Shown here one piece after another: positions 39,732 through 49,546 of a DNA stretch of 64,000 nt. Under the pieces are notes generated by a model, which saw only the letters and a list, made by a program, of their open reading frames with translations, was not told where the DNA came from and did not search any database. The DNA comes from Microthrixaceae bacterium. Lineage in GTDB: Bacteria > Actinomycetota > Acidimicrobiia > Acidimicrobiales > Microtrichaceae. Every line of letters starts with the position of its first letter. Position 1 is the first letter of the stretch. The stretch is taken from NCBI GenBank assembly GCA_027493675.1, contig JAOSKI010000003.1, positions 62,001 through 126,000 on the forward strand. Direction: 5' to 3'. A program made the translations under genes and the position numbers.

Positions 39732-40668
39732 ATGACTCTGCCGGCACTGTTGGCACTCCCAGCAGCGAATCATGGACTGATCACCCTGGACCAGAGCAAG
39801 TCGGTCGGGGGTGTCCAGGAGGCAATTGAGAGCATGGAGCAGCGCGGCCTGGTCCGCCTCGTGTACAACAACGTCTGGAGCGCCGGCGGGAGCTCCCACA
39901 CCTGGCATCAGCGTGCTCTCGGTGCCACATGGTGCACCGGCGCCGGAGCGTTGTTGTCACACCGGTCTGCGAGTGCGATCTGGGGCCTTCAGGAGTGTCG
40001 TGGTGTGGAGGTGCTGGTGCCGATGAACACCGGTGCCCGCCCACCTGGAATCCGGGTCCACCAGACGAGGTTCCTCACCGGCGTCGACGTGGATCAGCGA
40101 CAAGGCATCCGTGTCACCTCGATCGAGCGAACGCTGGTGGACATGGCGGCCATCACCCCGCTCGGCCAGCTCGCCAGGCTGGTCGACGCATCGGTGGCCG
40201 CCGGCCTGGACCTCCTGTGAGCAGGTCATGGAACGACTCGTCACGATGCCCACGCGGGGCCGAAAGGGCATGCCGGTGCTCAGGATGCTGTTGCAGGAAC
40301 GCATCGGGTTCGACCTGGTCGATGGGAACCCCTTCGAGAGCCTGATGGCCGCGCTGATTGCGCGATCGGACCTCCCGAAGCCGGCTCGCCAGGTCATGGT
40401 GGTCGGCTCGGAGTCCCGGTACTACCTGGATTTCGCGTTTCCGGAATAGCAAGGTCGCCGTCGAGTGCGACGGATTGATGGGGCACGGCTCACCGAGCGC
40501 CCAGAGCTACGACTTGAAGCGACAGAACGAGATCATCGAGCAGGGCTGGAACCTGCGCCGCTTCTCCTGGTCACAGGTGAACACCGACAAGACACAGGTC
40601 CTGGCGAGCATCCGCACGGCGATGACCGCAAACGGATGGCGTCCCTGCCCCCACCCCCAGCGAACTGA
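39732..40668 (+). CDS. AbiEi-type winged-helix plus DUF559/Vsr-like endonuclease-fold protein, frame-broken
   Basis: About 310 residues. The N-terminal half resembles AbiEi antitoxin-like proteins: ALPAANHGLITLDQSKSVGG, LVRLVYNNVWSAGG, SHRSASAIWGLQECRGVEV and RVTSIERTLVDMAAITP. After breaks near 40218 and 40445 the C-terminal half has YYLDFAFPE, VAVECDGLMGHGS and EIIEQGWNLRRFSWSQV, the DUF559/very-short-patch-repair fold. A strong AGGAGGAAG site precedes ATG 39732. Such two-part proteins are common, mobile and unexplained in actinobacteria; a defence or DNA-repair role is suspected. Family B palindromes flank it on both sides. The exact stop is uncertain: 40668 inside B2 if one base is corrected, otherwise 40756. 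Confidence 0.75.
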
Positions 40669-40716
40669 ATGGCCTCAACCACCGCGGGGTGGCCTACACC
40701 CTTCAGTTCGCTGGGG
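40658..40716. repeat. Palindrome family B, copy B2
   Basis: Starts CAGCGAACTGAATGGCC and ends CCTTCAGTTCGCTGGG with inner arms CCACCGCG and GGGTGGCC. It is B1 in reverse orientation, with a few differences. It lies over the convergent ends of the AbiEi-like gene and a FadD gene and supplies TGA codons that could end either reading frame. Likely a bidirectional terminator or a mobile palindromic element. Confidence 0.85.
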
Positions 40717-42379
40717 TGGGTGGGTGGGGTCGGCGACCTGGCGGGCCCACCGGTAGTCGGCCTTGCCGGCCGGTGAGCGCTTGATCTCGCTCACCACCGT
40801 CACCGCCTTGGGCGCCTTGTACCCAGCCAGACGGTCCTTGCAGTGCGCTGCGAGCGACTCGACCAACGCTCTCGCCCTCGGGTAGCTCCACCCCTGGGGT
40901 GGGCTGGATCACCGCGGTGACCTGCTCGCCCCAGCGCTCGTGTGGCACACCGACCACGATCGCGTCGTAGACCCCGGGATGGTCCTTGAGGACGCTCTCC
41001 ACCTCTTCGGGGTAGACCTTCTCCCCACCGGTGTTGATGCTCACCGAGCCACGACCCAGCAACTGGATCGAGCCGTCTTCGGCGACGGTCGCCATGTCAC
41101 CCGAGACGACCCAGCGCCGCCCGTCGATCTCGTGGAACACCTCAGCTGTCTTCTCGGGCACGTTGCAGGTAGCGCAGCGGCACGTACCCGCTGTGCGCGA
41201 TCCGCCCGATGACCCCCGACCGGGAGCCACCTCGGCACCTTCGTCGTCGATGACCTTGGTCCCCTCCGCGACCGAGTCGAACACCGCGGTTCCGAACACC
41301 TTCTGACCCGGCTCCAGGCGCGAGCTCCCCTGGATCCCGGTCTCGGAGGACCCGAAGCCGTCGGTGAACATGCACTCGGGTAGGAACTCCATGAGCCGGG
41401 CCTTCGTCGAGTCGGCCAGAGGGGGCACCCCCGTTGGTGAACGCGTACATGGAGGCCACCTCGAAGGGGCCGTGGGCCTCCCATGCATCGGCCAGGGGGC
41501 GGGCCATGGCGTCACCCACGACGGTGGTCACCGACACCTTCTCGCTCTCGATCGTGCGCCACACCTGCACCGGATCGAAGCTCCCGTCGTGCAGGATCAC
41601 CTTGGCCCCAGCGAAGAACCACATGAACGCAACCCACTGGGCGGCCGCGTGCATGAGAGGCGCCACGCGTAGAAGTTGAAGTCGAAATCGATGATCCGGT
41701 CCATCATCTCCGCAGGCGTGGACACCGGACCGTTCATGCGAAGCGGGTCACCACCGGAGAGGCATCCGAAGAACGCGTCCCCCATGCGCCCACACCACGC
41801 CCTTGGGCAGTCCGGTGGTGCCACCGGTGTAGATCACGTAGAGGTCGTCGTCACCCCTGCCCGACACCACCGGTCGCTCCTCCGACGAGGAGGCGAGTGC
41901 GGACTCGTAGCCGTACACCTCGGCATTCCCGAACGGCCCGGTGGGTTCGTCCGGACCGGCACCGGTCACCAGCACCAGCCGCAACGAGTCGATCCCGGGC
42001 GCCACCTCGGCAACACGCTCCAGGTACTCCGGCGGACACACCACCGCGGTCAGCGGTCCGTCCGCGAACAGGTAGGCCAGCTCGTCGGTCATGTAGCGGT
42101 AGTTGATGTTGACCGGCACCGCCCGAGCTTGAAGCACGCGAGCATCGTCTCGATGTACTCCACGGAGTTCGGCAGGTAGCAGCCCACGAAATCACCGGCG
42201 CCCACACCCTTGGCGCGGAGGTGGTTGGCGAGACGGTTCGCCCGCTGCCCGAGCTCGCCGTAGGTGCGCCGCTGCTGCCCGCACACCACGGCCTCACGCT
42301 CGGGGATCCGGTCGGCCACCGCCTCCCACACGTCCGCGATGTTGTAGCTGGAGGGAACGGTCGTCTCGTCGGTGCTCAC
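40675..42379 (-). CDS. Acyl-CoA synthetase, paralogue of the FadD19-like gene, frame-broken
   Basis: About 567 residues. SYNIADVWEAVADRIPEREA, VPVNINYRYMTDELAYL, YVIYTGGTTGLPKGVVW, MAPLMHAAAQWVAFMWFFAG, DGFGSSETG, LGRGSVSINTGGEKVYPEEV and RSPAGKADYRWARQ appear in the right order. Breaks lie near 42125, 41800, 41670, 41430, 41190 and 40880. The domain plan and the YRWA end are the same as in the intact ligase at 35762. It activates a fatty or steroid-derived acid. GTG 42379 follows TATCCT (minus strand) with seven bases between. The C-terminus reads into palindrome B2, so the precise stop is uncertain. Confidence 0.88.
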
Positions 42380-42487
42380 GCTCCGGAGGATAGTTGCGAT
42401 GCCGGCGTCCTCATCCAGAGCGTCCTTTGGCAGCAACCGACGCGCGCCTGCGCAACCGGGAACGGCCACCTGCGCCGGACCGGCCCC

Positions 42488-43534
42488 TCAACGGGTGCCG
42501 AGCACTTCGACCGCGGTGGGCGGGTCGGCGGCGTTGATGCCGTCGACGCCGAGGTCGAACAGGCGGTCGTAGCCCTGCGCGTTTCTCCCACTCCCGCGAG
42601 TTGGGCCATACCCACATCACCAACCTGTCGCCATGCGCCCGTTTCACGGAAGTCAGCGGTCACCAACTCGATTCCTTCGTACTCGGGCGGTATCTGCACG
42701 ATCTCACGATCCTCCCCAGCGGCTGCCCGCCGAGCACGTAGGCCGTCATGGCCTCGAGCCCGGGGTGATCTCCACCGTCGGTGCGGCCTCGCTGAACGCC
42801 TCGGCCAAGTCGTCGTCGAAGGCCGTCACGACCGCCTGGTCGAGCCGACCTGCCTCGGTGAGGATGCGGGCGAGCTCCTCGGCGGCAGGCACGTCCGCGG
42901 GGTAGGAGCCCTTGATCTCGACGTTGAGCGGATGGTCGGGGTACTTCTCGATGATCTCCTCGAAGGAGGTGACTGCGAAGTCGTCGGGTTCGTAGCCCTC
43001 TGGAGGCTCCACATCGCCGGTGCGGATGCCTCGGTAGACGTACTCGTCGGCCGGCTGGTCCTCGCAGGCGCTGCAATCGGGGGTGAACCAGTATGCGGCA
43101 TCGAGGTCGTGCAACTCCTCGTAGGTCATCTCCGACACGAGCCCGGTGCCGTCGGTGGTGCGATCCACGTCCTCGTCGTGATGGACAACCAGCACGCCGT
43201 CGCCGGTCAGGCGCACGTCGAAGTCCAGGATGTCGACCCCTGCTGTCACGGACTCGCCGTACGCGAACGGCGTCGAGTGGGGATGCGCGTTCTCACCGCC
43301 TGCGTGTGCCAGCACCACCGGGCGGTCCAGCGCCAGGACCTCCTCGATCGTCGTGGCATCGGGGGCCTCCACCGCGGGGCTCGACTCCGTAGTCGACTCC
43401 GTGCTCGGGTCCGTGGTGGACCCGCCTCCTGTGTCGCTCGTGCCTTCGTCGTCGCTGCACCCTGTGACCGACACCAGCGCCACCAGCGTCACGGCCACGA
43501 CCGCACGAACCACTCCGCCGCCGACCTGTCTCAT
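42488..43534 (-). CDS. Glycerophosphodiester phosphodiesterase lipoprotein, frame-broken
   Basis: About 348 residues. The signal ends ALVSVTGCSDDE (lipobox Cys about residue 26), then an acidic Ser/Thr linker. The GDPD barrel has VVLAHAGGENAHPHST (first catalytic His and Glu), FDVRLTGDGVLVVHHDEDV (second His) and HPLNVEIKGSY (Glu-x-Lys). The frame changes near 42770, 42710 and 42655; the end reads DRLVMWVWPNSREWEK and DLGVDGINAADPPTAVEVLG. These enzymes release glycerol 3-phosphate from deacylated phospholipids outside the membrane. The ATG at 43534 lies at the last unit of an 11-bp repeat that itself contains ATG. Confidence 0.85.
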
Positions 43535-43576
43535 CGGTCACTCATCGGTCACTCATCGGCTGCTCACCGGTCCCAT
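43531..43576 (-). promoter_or_regulatory. Short leader ORF and 11-bp repeat before the GDPD gene
   Basis: On the minus strand TACGAT (43588-43583) is followed six bases on by an ATG at 43576 that opens MGPVSSR and stops at 43553. Then the 11-bp unit TCATCGGTCAC (plus strand) repeats at 43531-43541, 43542-43552 and, partly, 43553-43559. Each unit contains ATG overlapping TGA. The true GDPD ATG is in the last unit. This may be a coupled upstream ORF or just slippage. Confidence 0.4.
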
Positions 43577-43595
43577 GGGTGGATCGTAGATGCCC

Positions 43596-44229
43596 TCAGA
43601 CACCGAAGGATGCTTCGCGCACTGCCGAGACGGCGTCTTCGGGCCCGTCCAGGTTGACCTGCGCCGCCGACTGCCGGCCGTAGGCGAACAGCGCGAGCTC
43701 CCCCACCTCACCGCTCACGGTGACCATCGGCGCGCCGCCCTTTGGAACCACCGAACGGCCGTCGGCGGTGACCAGGGTGAGCCCGGCCGGAGCCTTGCAG
43801 CAACAACAGCTTCGACATTCTGCCCACGATCGTCCACAGCTGATCGGCGAAGTCGTCATCCAGGTGGCGCGGCGCCTGGTCCTGCGGCCGACGCAGATCC
43901 TCGTGGTGTACGAACAGCTCCATGGTGTTGGCCAGACGATCGACGCCGGGGATCGCGAACAACGACAACAACGGTGGCCCGGTTCGCACCAGAGAAACCA
44001 GCTCACCCCACGGCTTCCCGGCATAGGAACGGCGGACCTTCTCGGAGTAGCCGGCCAACGGTCCCCAGGGGATTCCCACTGCGGCATCGGGTCGGCGCTC
44101 CCGGATCACCAGGTGAGCGGCCAGATCCGCGGCGTTCCAGCCGTCGCACAGCGTTGCTGCATCGGGGCCGACCCCGTCGAGGGTCTCACACAGTTCGATG
44201 CGTTCGGTTCGGGCGTGATCCACGGTCAT
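43596..44229 (-). CDS. TIGR03085-family (DinB/mycothiol-type) metal-binding protein, one frame break
   Basis: About 211 residues. HARTERIELCETLDGVGPDA, LCDGWNAADLAAHLVIRERR, IPGVDRLANTMELFVHHEDL and, after a break near 43790, GLTLVTADGRSVVPKGGAP and GELALFAYGRQSAAQV. His residues in AAHL and VHHEDLRRP fit the metal site of the DinB-like fold. Members occur with mycothiol-dependent enzymes in actinobacteria; the reaction is unknown. ATG 44229 is the family start. It is divergent from the WXG100-type gene, with a 105-bp gap. Confidence 0.82.
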
Positions 44230-44334
44230 GGGGGTCGAGTCTCCCATCCGAGGCATCGGCTCCGGGAGCGGGCCGGACCGGATCGGGTCGCACGACCCGC
44301 TGACGGCGCAACCAGGCCCGGTTACGTTGCCGCC

Positions 44335-45666
44335 GTGGGTGAACTGGGAGCCGATCCGGGGCAGCTGCGTGATCTGGCTTCGGTCATGCGGGACGAGAGC
44401 AGGCGCGCCCGGGAGTCGTTGACCAGGGTCTCCGGCGCGATTCGAGCAGCTCACTGGCGCGGCCACGACGCCGAGCGCTTCAGGAGCGTGTGGGCTCAGC
44501 TGTGAACGGGTCGTCCGATCCGCCACCGAGCAATTGGACCATGCAGCCGCCGACCTGGAGCGCAACGCGGACGACCAACTGCGCGCCTCCGACTCGGTCG
44601 TGGACGCGACCGCCGGCACCCCGACCCCGGCACCTGCCGCGCCCGGTACCTCCATTCACACGACCGCTGGAGATCCGGGGCCACCGCCTCTCGGGGACCC
44701 GCTGCCGCTGCGCACCGAGGTCTGGGAGATCGGAGGTGCTCTGGCCGCGGGGCTGGGGGCCTCGGGCACCGCACGCATCACGGTGAGCGAACTCCCCGGT
44801 GGGCGCTTGGCCGCCTGGCTGGAGGACGTCGATGCAGTGACCGCGTCGGTCGGTGCGTCCGTGGACGTTGGCGTTCAGGCGGTCCCGGGTTGGAGCTGGG
44901 CGCCGACGCCGGCGGCGAGCTGTCCGTGCACACCCGCGAAGGTTGGTATGTGGACTCCGAAGAGCTCCCCTGGCTGTTGAGCAGGCTCGGGCTCAGGGAG
45001 CTGATGGGCGCCGGGGTCCTCTCACCAGGTCTTCCTGCAGCACCCGGCGGTGGTCTCGGATCGCTCCTCGAAGGCGCAACCGCCCTCCTCGGGTTGAGCG
45101 CTCCCGAACCAGTCGCCTCGGAGCGGCTGATCGCCCTGGGAGGCACCGCCGGCCTCAGCGCAGCGGTGGGCATCCCGCTGCTGGGGGCAGCGGCGCGGTC
45201 GCACATACCGCCGGCATCCGCACGCGGGGCGGCGAAGCCAGCTTGGTGCTTGGCGCCACCCTCGACGGTTCGGCGAGAAGCCCGGGTGGGAGAACCTCGG
45301 GCGGCAGGAGCCTCGAGGTCGAGATCCCCCTCGGTGAGCACGGTCAGAACCACATGATCGCCACCACCACCGAGAAGGTCCACGGCGGCGAGGTGTTGGA
45401 GCGCGTCGTGTACCGCTTCGACCGCGACGAGACGACCGCACACCTACAACGCGCCGCGCGGGCGGTGAGCGCCGGCGACCTGGACGGCACCGCAGGTGCG
45501 CTGGCGGCGCTGTGGGACCACATCGAGCTCCAGCCGATCTGGTCCGATGCGGTCGGTGGGGGTGATCGACGACGACGTGGAGTCCCTCGACGTGGGCGCG
45601 GCACTCGGGCCGGACCTGAGCGGTTCGGTCTCAGCTGGTCGACGCGTGGTCACCTACCGGAGGTGA
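44335..45666 (+). CDS. WXG100-like domain protein with large unknown C-terminus, frame-broken
   Basis: About 443 residues. The N-terminal 90 residues form two helices around a WXG turn: QLRDLASVMRDESRRARESL, IRAAHWRGHDAERFRSVW and, after a break near 44500, ATEQLDHAAADLERNADDQL. This is the pattern of ESX-secreted WXG100 and LXG proteins. A Pro/Ala linker follows, then unrecognised regions: EVWEIGGALAAGLGASGTAR, SEELPWLLSRLGLRELMGAG, SLEVEIPLGEHGQNHMIATT and AGALAALWDHIELQPIWSDA, in at least four frames. The corrected stop is at 45666. GTG 44335 follows TACGTT by six bases. No ESX secretion gene or obvious immunity gene is adjacent. It may be a secreted effector or cell-surface protein. Confidence 0.65.
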
Positions 45667-45695
45667 GATCGCTGCCCACGGCACGGCCGCAGCGA

Positions 45696-45748
45696 GTGCA
45701 CCGTAAGGCGGGTGCACAGCCGCCGCTAGTGCACCGCCGGGCGGCGGC
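45696..45748. terminator. Two hairpins between convergent WXG-type and TetR genes
   Basis: GTGCACC at 45696-45702 pairs with GGTGCAC at 45711-45717. GCCGCCG at 45719-45725 pairs with CGGCGGC at 45742-45748. They occupy the whole 86-bp gap between two gene ends and are likely to terminate transcription from both sides. Confidence 0.65.
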
Positions 45749-45752
45749 ACAG

Positions 45753-46328
45753 TCAGGCGAAGAGGCTCCCGACCGCCTCGGCCAGACGCGCCTGGACCTC
45801 GCCCGCCTCCTCGGTGCCGCAGATCCAGCCGACCAGGGTGGCGAGCCAGATGTCCGACAACAGGTCGATCCTCAACATGTCGTCGTCGGAAACCGCACCG
45901 TCGCCGGCATAGGCGAAGGCCAGCAGGCCACGCATCTCGTCGCGAACCATCTCTACCACCAGCGCCACATCGGTGTTGCCCGACACCAGGGCCTTGATCA
46001 TCGCCTTGGTGGCCTCCGGGGTCGACTGGAGCGCCTTGTTGGCCCGGGCGAGCACCTCCTCGACACACGCCGCGCTCTCGGTGGCCGACGGTGGGCGCGC
46101 GGAGATGCGCTCGGAGAGGTCCCGGATCTGCTGCAACATCACCGAGACGAGCAGGTTCTCCTTGGACGGGAAGTACCGGTAGAGCGTCCCGATCGCCACG
46201 TCGGAGCGGGCAGCCACCTCACGCATCTGCACCGCATCCCAGCCACCATCGGCCGCCAGCTCCAGCGAGCTGGCCAACATCCGTTCCCGGCGGGCGATCT
46301 GGGATGCCGTGAGACCACTCGAACGCAC
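45753..46328 (-). CDS. TetR-family regulator, KstR-like
   Basis: Intact 191 residues. The DNA-binding domain is nearly KstR-like: SLELAADGGWDAVQMREVAA and RSDVAIGTLYRYFPSKENLL. The C-terminal ligand domain is helical (LVEMVRDEMRGLLAFAYAGD). KstR and its relatives repress lipid and sterol catabolism genes and release DNA when acyl-CoA ligands bind. Several FadD, crotonase and CoA-transferase genes lie nearby. GTG 46328 follows TAGGCT (minus strand) by six bases. It also was considered as MftR but lacks close linkage to mftA. Confidence 0.87.
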   Translation of the reverse strand: MRSSGLTASQIARRERMLASSLELAADGGWDAVQMREVAARSDVAIGTLYRYFPSKENLLVSVMLQQIRDLSERISARPPSATESAACVEEVLARANKALQSTPEATKAMIKALVSGNTDVALVVEMVRDEMRGLLAFAYAGDGAVSDDDMLRIDLLSDIWLATLVGWICGTEEAGEVQARLAEAVGSLFA

Positions 46329-46354
46329 CGGGCCAGCCTACGGGTAGCGACGTG

Positions 46355-47743
46355 TCATTCCGAGCGGCCCCATGCATGGATTGGACCTGCGGCGGCTTCG
46401 AACGCCTCGGTCCCACCGAGGCGGACCGGCACGTCGTCCACCCGGACCGTGGTGGCCCCGAGGTGCTCGCGGAGCAACTCCACGTGCGCGTCGGCGGATC
46501 CGAAGCGGCCGCCATCACCGCCCGGTTCGTCGCGCCACACCTGCAACGCCACTGGACGCTCCGGTGCTCTCCGCGAATGCGAGGACGGCGGCCGTCTCGG
46601 GCGCGTCGAAACCCGCGTCGTCGGTCACGGCGAGGACCGGTCGGTCCTCCATCCTGCAAACCAGAGCCGCCGCAGCGGCGAACCCGGCGGCCTCCGTAGT
46701 GCTCTGCGCTGCGGGGACGCACAGCGAGTTGGGGATCGAGGTGGGGAACGTCCGTGCGGCCCAGAAGCCGGCCAGACCCGGGTCCACCACCGCCATCCCA
46801 CCCTCGGGGAGCGCCCCTGAGAGGTGCAGCGCAGCCCGCGGCCCACTCAACGGGGCACCCGCGTCCTCGTACAGGGGCCTCACGACCTCCGAGATCACCT
46901 GATACAGAGCCGGTCGTCCGGCGGGCTCTCCACCCGGGGAGTCCCAGCGGCCACACAGAGCACCGAGCTGACCGGGATGCACCTCCTGGATCACGGGATG
47001 GCCCAGGTCCGCCATCGACAGCTCCACGGGGTCCAGGCCCGACACGATCACGACGTCGGCGTCGGGGACACCGCCGAGCTCCACGTCACGCCGCTGGAGG
47101 CCGATGGTGCCGAAGTGCCAAGGCGAGTCCCAACGCTCGATTCCCTTCGCCCCCAGGTGTTGATCACACCCGCTGCCGCGGCCCGACTCAGGCTCTTCAG
47201 ACCACCGACGCCGCCTGCTCGCACGACACCTGGGCCCACCACGACCACGATCCGCAGGTCCGCCAGGGAGGGATCCAGGGTGAACACGGTGTGACGCTCG
47301 GCCGCCACGGTGGGGACCGGTTCGTCGTCGAGCTCCATCGCGAGGTCGACGTCGAGGTGGATCGCGCTGGTGGCGGGCGTCAACAGGCCGGGTGGCTCCA
47401 CGAGCGCATCGAGCAGCTCCTCTGCACTCGTCACCGTACGTGGGGCAGCGGTGCCACCGGGTCGGCTCGAGAGGTGCAACACGCCATCGGGAAGCAGCGC
47501 AGCCCCCAGCCGCCCGTGGCCGTCGACCTCGCCGATACGACCGTCGGCATCGGCGAGCAGCACGGCCAGGTCGGCCTCGGGCACCGGGACATGGGCCGGC
47601 AGCGTCAGCGCCTGAGGCGCATCCGGGCGACCACCGGCGTCACCGGCCGACCGACCGGTGTGGGTCACCGGGATGGGTTCACCCCAGATTCTCCGCACAC
47701 CCAACTCCGCCAGGCGTCGGGCAAGCACATCACCGAGAATCAC
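46355..47743 (-). CDS. Thiamine-diphosphate-enzyme-like protein (acetolactate synthase fold), degenerate, frame-broken
   Basis: About 463 residues. The N-terminal region starts VILGDVLARRLAELGVRRIW like the pyrimidine domain of acetolactate-synthase-type enzymes, but the catalytic Glu segment normally found there is not visible. The middle has LRIVVVVGPGVVRAGGVGGL, AAAGVINTWG and VVIVSGLDPVELSMADLGHP. The C-terminal pyrophosphate domain has FWAARTFPTSIPNSLCVPAA, STTEAAGFAAAAAL and VTDDAGFDAPETAAVLAFAE in place of GDGxF. It is about 80-90 residues shorter than functional enzymes. Breaks lie near 47120 and 46540. The GTG overlaps the DUF3097 stop as GTGA. It may be a pseudoenzyme or act with another subunit. 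Confidence 0.65.
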
Positions 47744-48606
47744 GGCGACTCGGCCTCGGCAGCGAAGTGGTCGAGCGCCCGTTCGAGGGCATTGATGAGA
47801 GCGGAGTCGAGATCCGAGAAATCGTCGGCCGCCGCCAACACCCGTCTCCAACCCTCCCTCGGTGTTCCCCATCCGAGGCGCTCACACACACCGCTCTTCC
47901 AGTCCTCGCCCCTGGGGACCTCGGGCCACCCGTCGATGCCCAGCGACTTCGCCCGCACGCACTGCCAGATGTCCACGTAGGGGTGGCCCACCACCAGCAC
48001 GTGCGACGAGACGACACCGTCCGCTATGCGCTGCTCCTTGGAGCCCGGAACCAGGTGGTCCGCGAGCACCACCAGGCTGCGGCCCGGGCCGGGCGAGAAC
48101 CGCTGGACCTGAGCCGGCAGGTCGTCCAGGCCGCCGAGTGGTTCGACCACCACGGCCATCTCACGCAGCTCGTCGCCCCAGATCCGCTCCAGCAGGCGGG
48201 CGTCGTGGTCGCCCTCCACCCACAGACGCGACGCACGGGCGACCTTGGCACGCTGCTCGGACTCCACCAGCGCGCCCGAGGCGCTGCGCTTCATCGTGCT
48301 GCCCGCAGCGCCGGGAGTGGACGCCTCGGCGCTCCGGGGCGACGCACGCACCAGAGACACGGTCTCGCCGTTCACCGCGAACGCGCCCGGACGGTTGCGC
48401 AACGTGTGCCTGGCGCCCGCGGCATCACACACCTCGACCGCCTCACCGGTGAATCGGCTGATGCGCCCCCGCAGTCCGCTGGGGCGGTGCAGCACCATCA
48501 GACCCGTCCGCGCCTCGACGCAAGGATGGCTCTGCGACGGACGCGCCGTGGCCGCGGCGAAGTCCTCGAGGATGTCGTCCACCTGACGGACCGGACGCGA
48601 CGTCAC
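47740..48606 (-). CDS. DUF3097 family protein
   Basis: Intact 288 residues with the features of this actinobacterial family: EARTGLMVLHRPSGLRGRIS, GARHTLRNRPGAFAVNGETV, ARASRLWVEGDHDARLLERI, AVVVEPLGGLDDLP, SLVVLADHLVPGSKEQRIA and HPYVDIWQCVRAKSLGIDGW. The middle looks TOPRIM-like (WVEGDHDARLLERIWGDEL and VLADHLVPGSK). The family has no known function. Its GTG overlaps the LLM gene stop, and its own stop overlaps the TPP-enzyme-like gene; the three form one tight operon. Confidence 0.88.
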   Translation of the reverse strand: MTSRPVRQVDDILEDFAAATARPSQSHPCVEARTGLMVLHRPSGLRGRISRFTGEAVEVCDAAGARHTLRNRPGAFAVNGETVSLVRASPRSAEASTPGAAGSTMKRSASGALVESEQRAKVARASRLWVEGDHDARLLERIWGDELREMAVVVEPLGGLDDLPAQVQRFSPGPGRSLVVLADHLVPGSKEQRIADGVVSSHVLVVGHPYVDIWQCVRAKSLGIDGWPEVPRGEDWKSGVCERLGWGTPREGWRRVLAAADDFSDLDSALINALERALDHFAAEAESP

Positions 48607-49460
48607 ACGAAGAACCGCTCGGCGTACGAGCGGATCAGCTCCTCGGCCTGGTCCCCCTTGGGCTGGGACTCACCGGCGACGATCCATGCCGAGGTGAGGA
48701 TCGTGGTCACCCCGACGGCTTCAAGCGTCTCGATCAGATCCGCGCTCGGGAACGCGAGCGGTGAGGCGACGATCTCGAACGGGCGGTCCGCGGTGCCGGC
48801 GTCCTCGCGAACACGTTGCAGCGTCTGGCAGTGCTCGATGAGTTGCCTGGGCTTGTAGTGCACGCCGATCCAGCCGTCGTGGCGCGCCGCGCGGGCGAAG
48901 GCCACCTCGGAGTCCCCACCCACGTACACCGGCACCTGAGCAGGAGGTGCCGGCTTCATCTCCAGTTGGTCGAACTCGTAGAACTCGCCGTGATGCTCGA
49001 CCATCCCGCCAGACCACAGCACGCGCATCACCTCGAGCATCTCGTCCATGCGCTTGCCACGCCGCTCGAAGGGCTGCTCGAGCAACTCGAACTCCTCGCG
49101 CATCCAACCGGCTCCGATGCCGAGCGCGACGCGTCCGCCGCTCATGTAGGCCACCGAACCGATGGCCTTGGCCACCACGAACGGGTTGCGCAGCGGCAAC
49201 ACGTAGATGTTGGTCATGAAGTCCAGATCGGTGGTCAGCGCTGCCATCGCGGAGATCGCCACCCACACATCGGGCCAGTGCTCGTCGGGTGAGAACTGCG
49301 GTGAGCCGTCGGGGGTGTAGGGGTACTTGGAGCGCAGGTACGAGGGGAACACCACATGGTCCGACACCGACACCGAGTCGAAGCCGACCTCCTCGGCCAC
49401 CTGCGCCAGGCGGCCCCAGTCGAGCGGATCCGCACCGATCATCGCATTGCAGAACTTCAC
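48603..49460 (-). CDS. F420-type LLM-class oxidoreductase
   Basis: Intact 285 residues. KFCNAMIGADPLDWGRLAQV, ADHV-like VSVSDHVVFPSYLRSKYPY, FMTNIYVLPLRNPFVVAKAI, GRVALGIGAGWMREEFELLE, RGKRMDEMLEVMRVLWSGGM and VPVYVGGDSEVAFARAARHD are classical for the TIGR03619-type F420-dependent family. Substrate is unknown. GTG 49460 has GAGGTGAC upstream. It starts the LLM-DUF3097-TPP-like operon. The gap to the next gene (49461-49546) shows nothing. Confidence 0.9.
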   Translation of the reverse strand: MKFCNAMIGADPLDWGRLAQVAEEVGFDSVSVSDHVVFPSYLRSKYPYTPDGSPQFSPDEHWPDVWVAISAMAALTTDLDFMTNIYVLPLRNPFVVAKAIGSVAYMSGGRVALGIGAGWMREEFELLEQPFERRGKRMDEMLEVMRVLWSGGMVEHHGEFYEFDQLEMKPAPPAQVPVYVGGDSEVAFARAARHDGWIGVHYKPRQLIEHCQTLQRVREDAGTADRPFEIVASPLAFPSADLIETLEAVGVTTILTSAWIVAGESQPKGDQAEELIRSYAERFFV

Positions 49461-49546
49461 GTCGTCACCTCATCACCGTTCCACCGATCGCCACTTCAGC
49501 GATCGCGCATTCGAGCCGATCCTCGTGACCGCTCCACCGGAGACCG

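Noticed and set aside
39518-40716. Insertion sequence with terminal inverted repeats
   Set aside because: The enclosed gene is not a transposase, no target duplication was found, and the same palindrome occurs alone at 63726.
45753-46328. TetR gene as MftR, the mycofactocin regulator
   Set aside because: Its DNA-binding helix is KstR-like, and it lies 20 kb from mftA next to fatty-acid genes.
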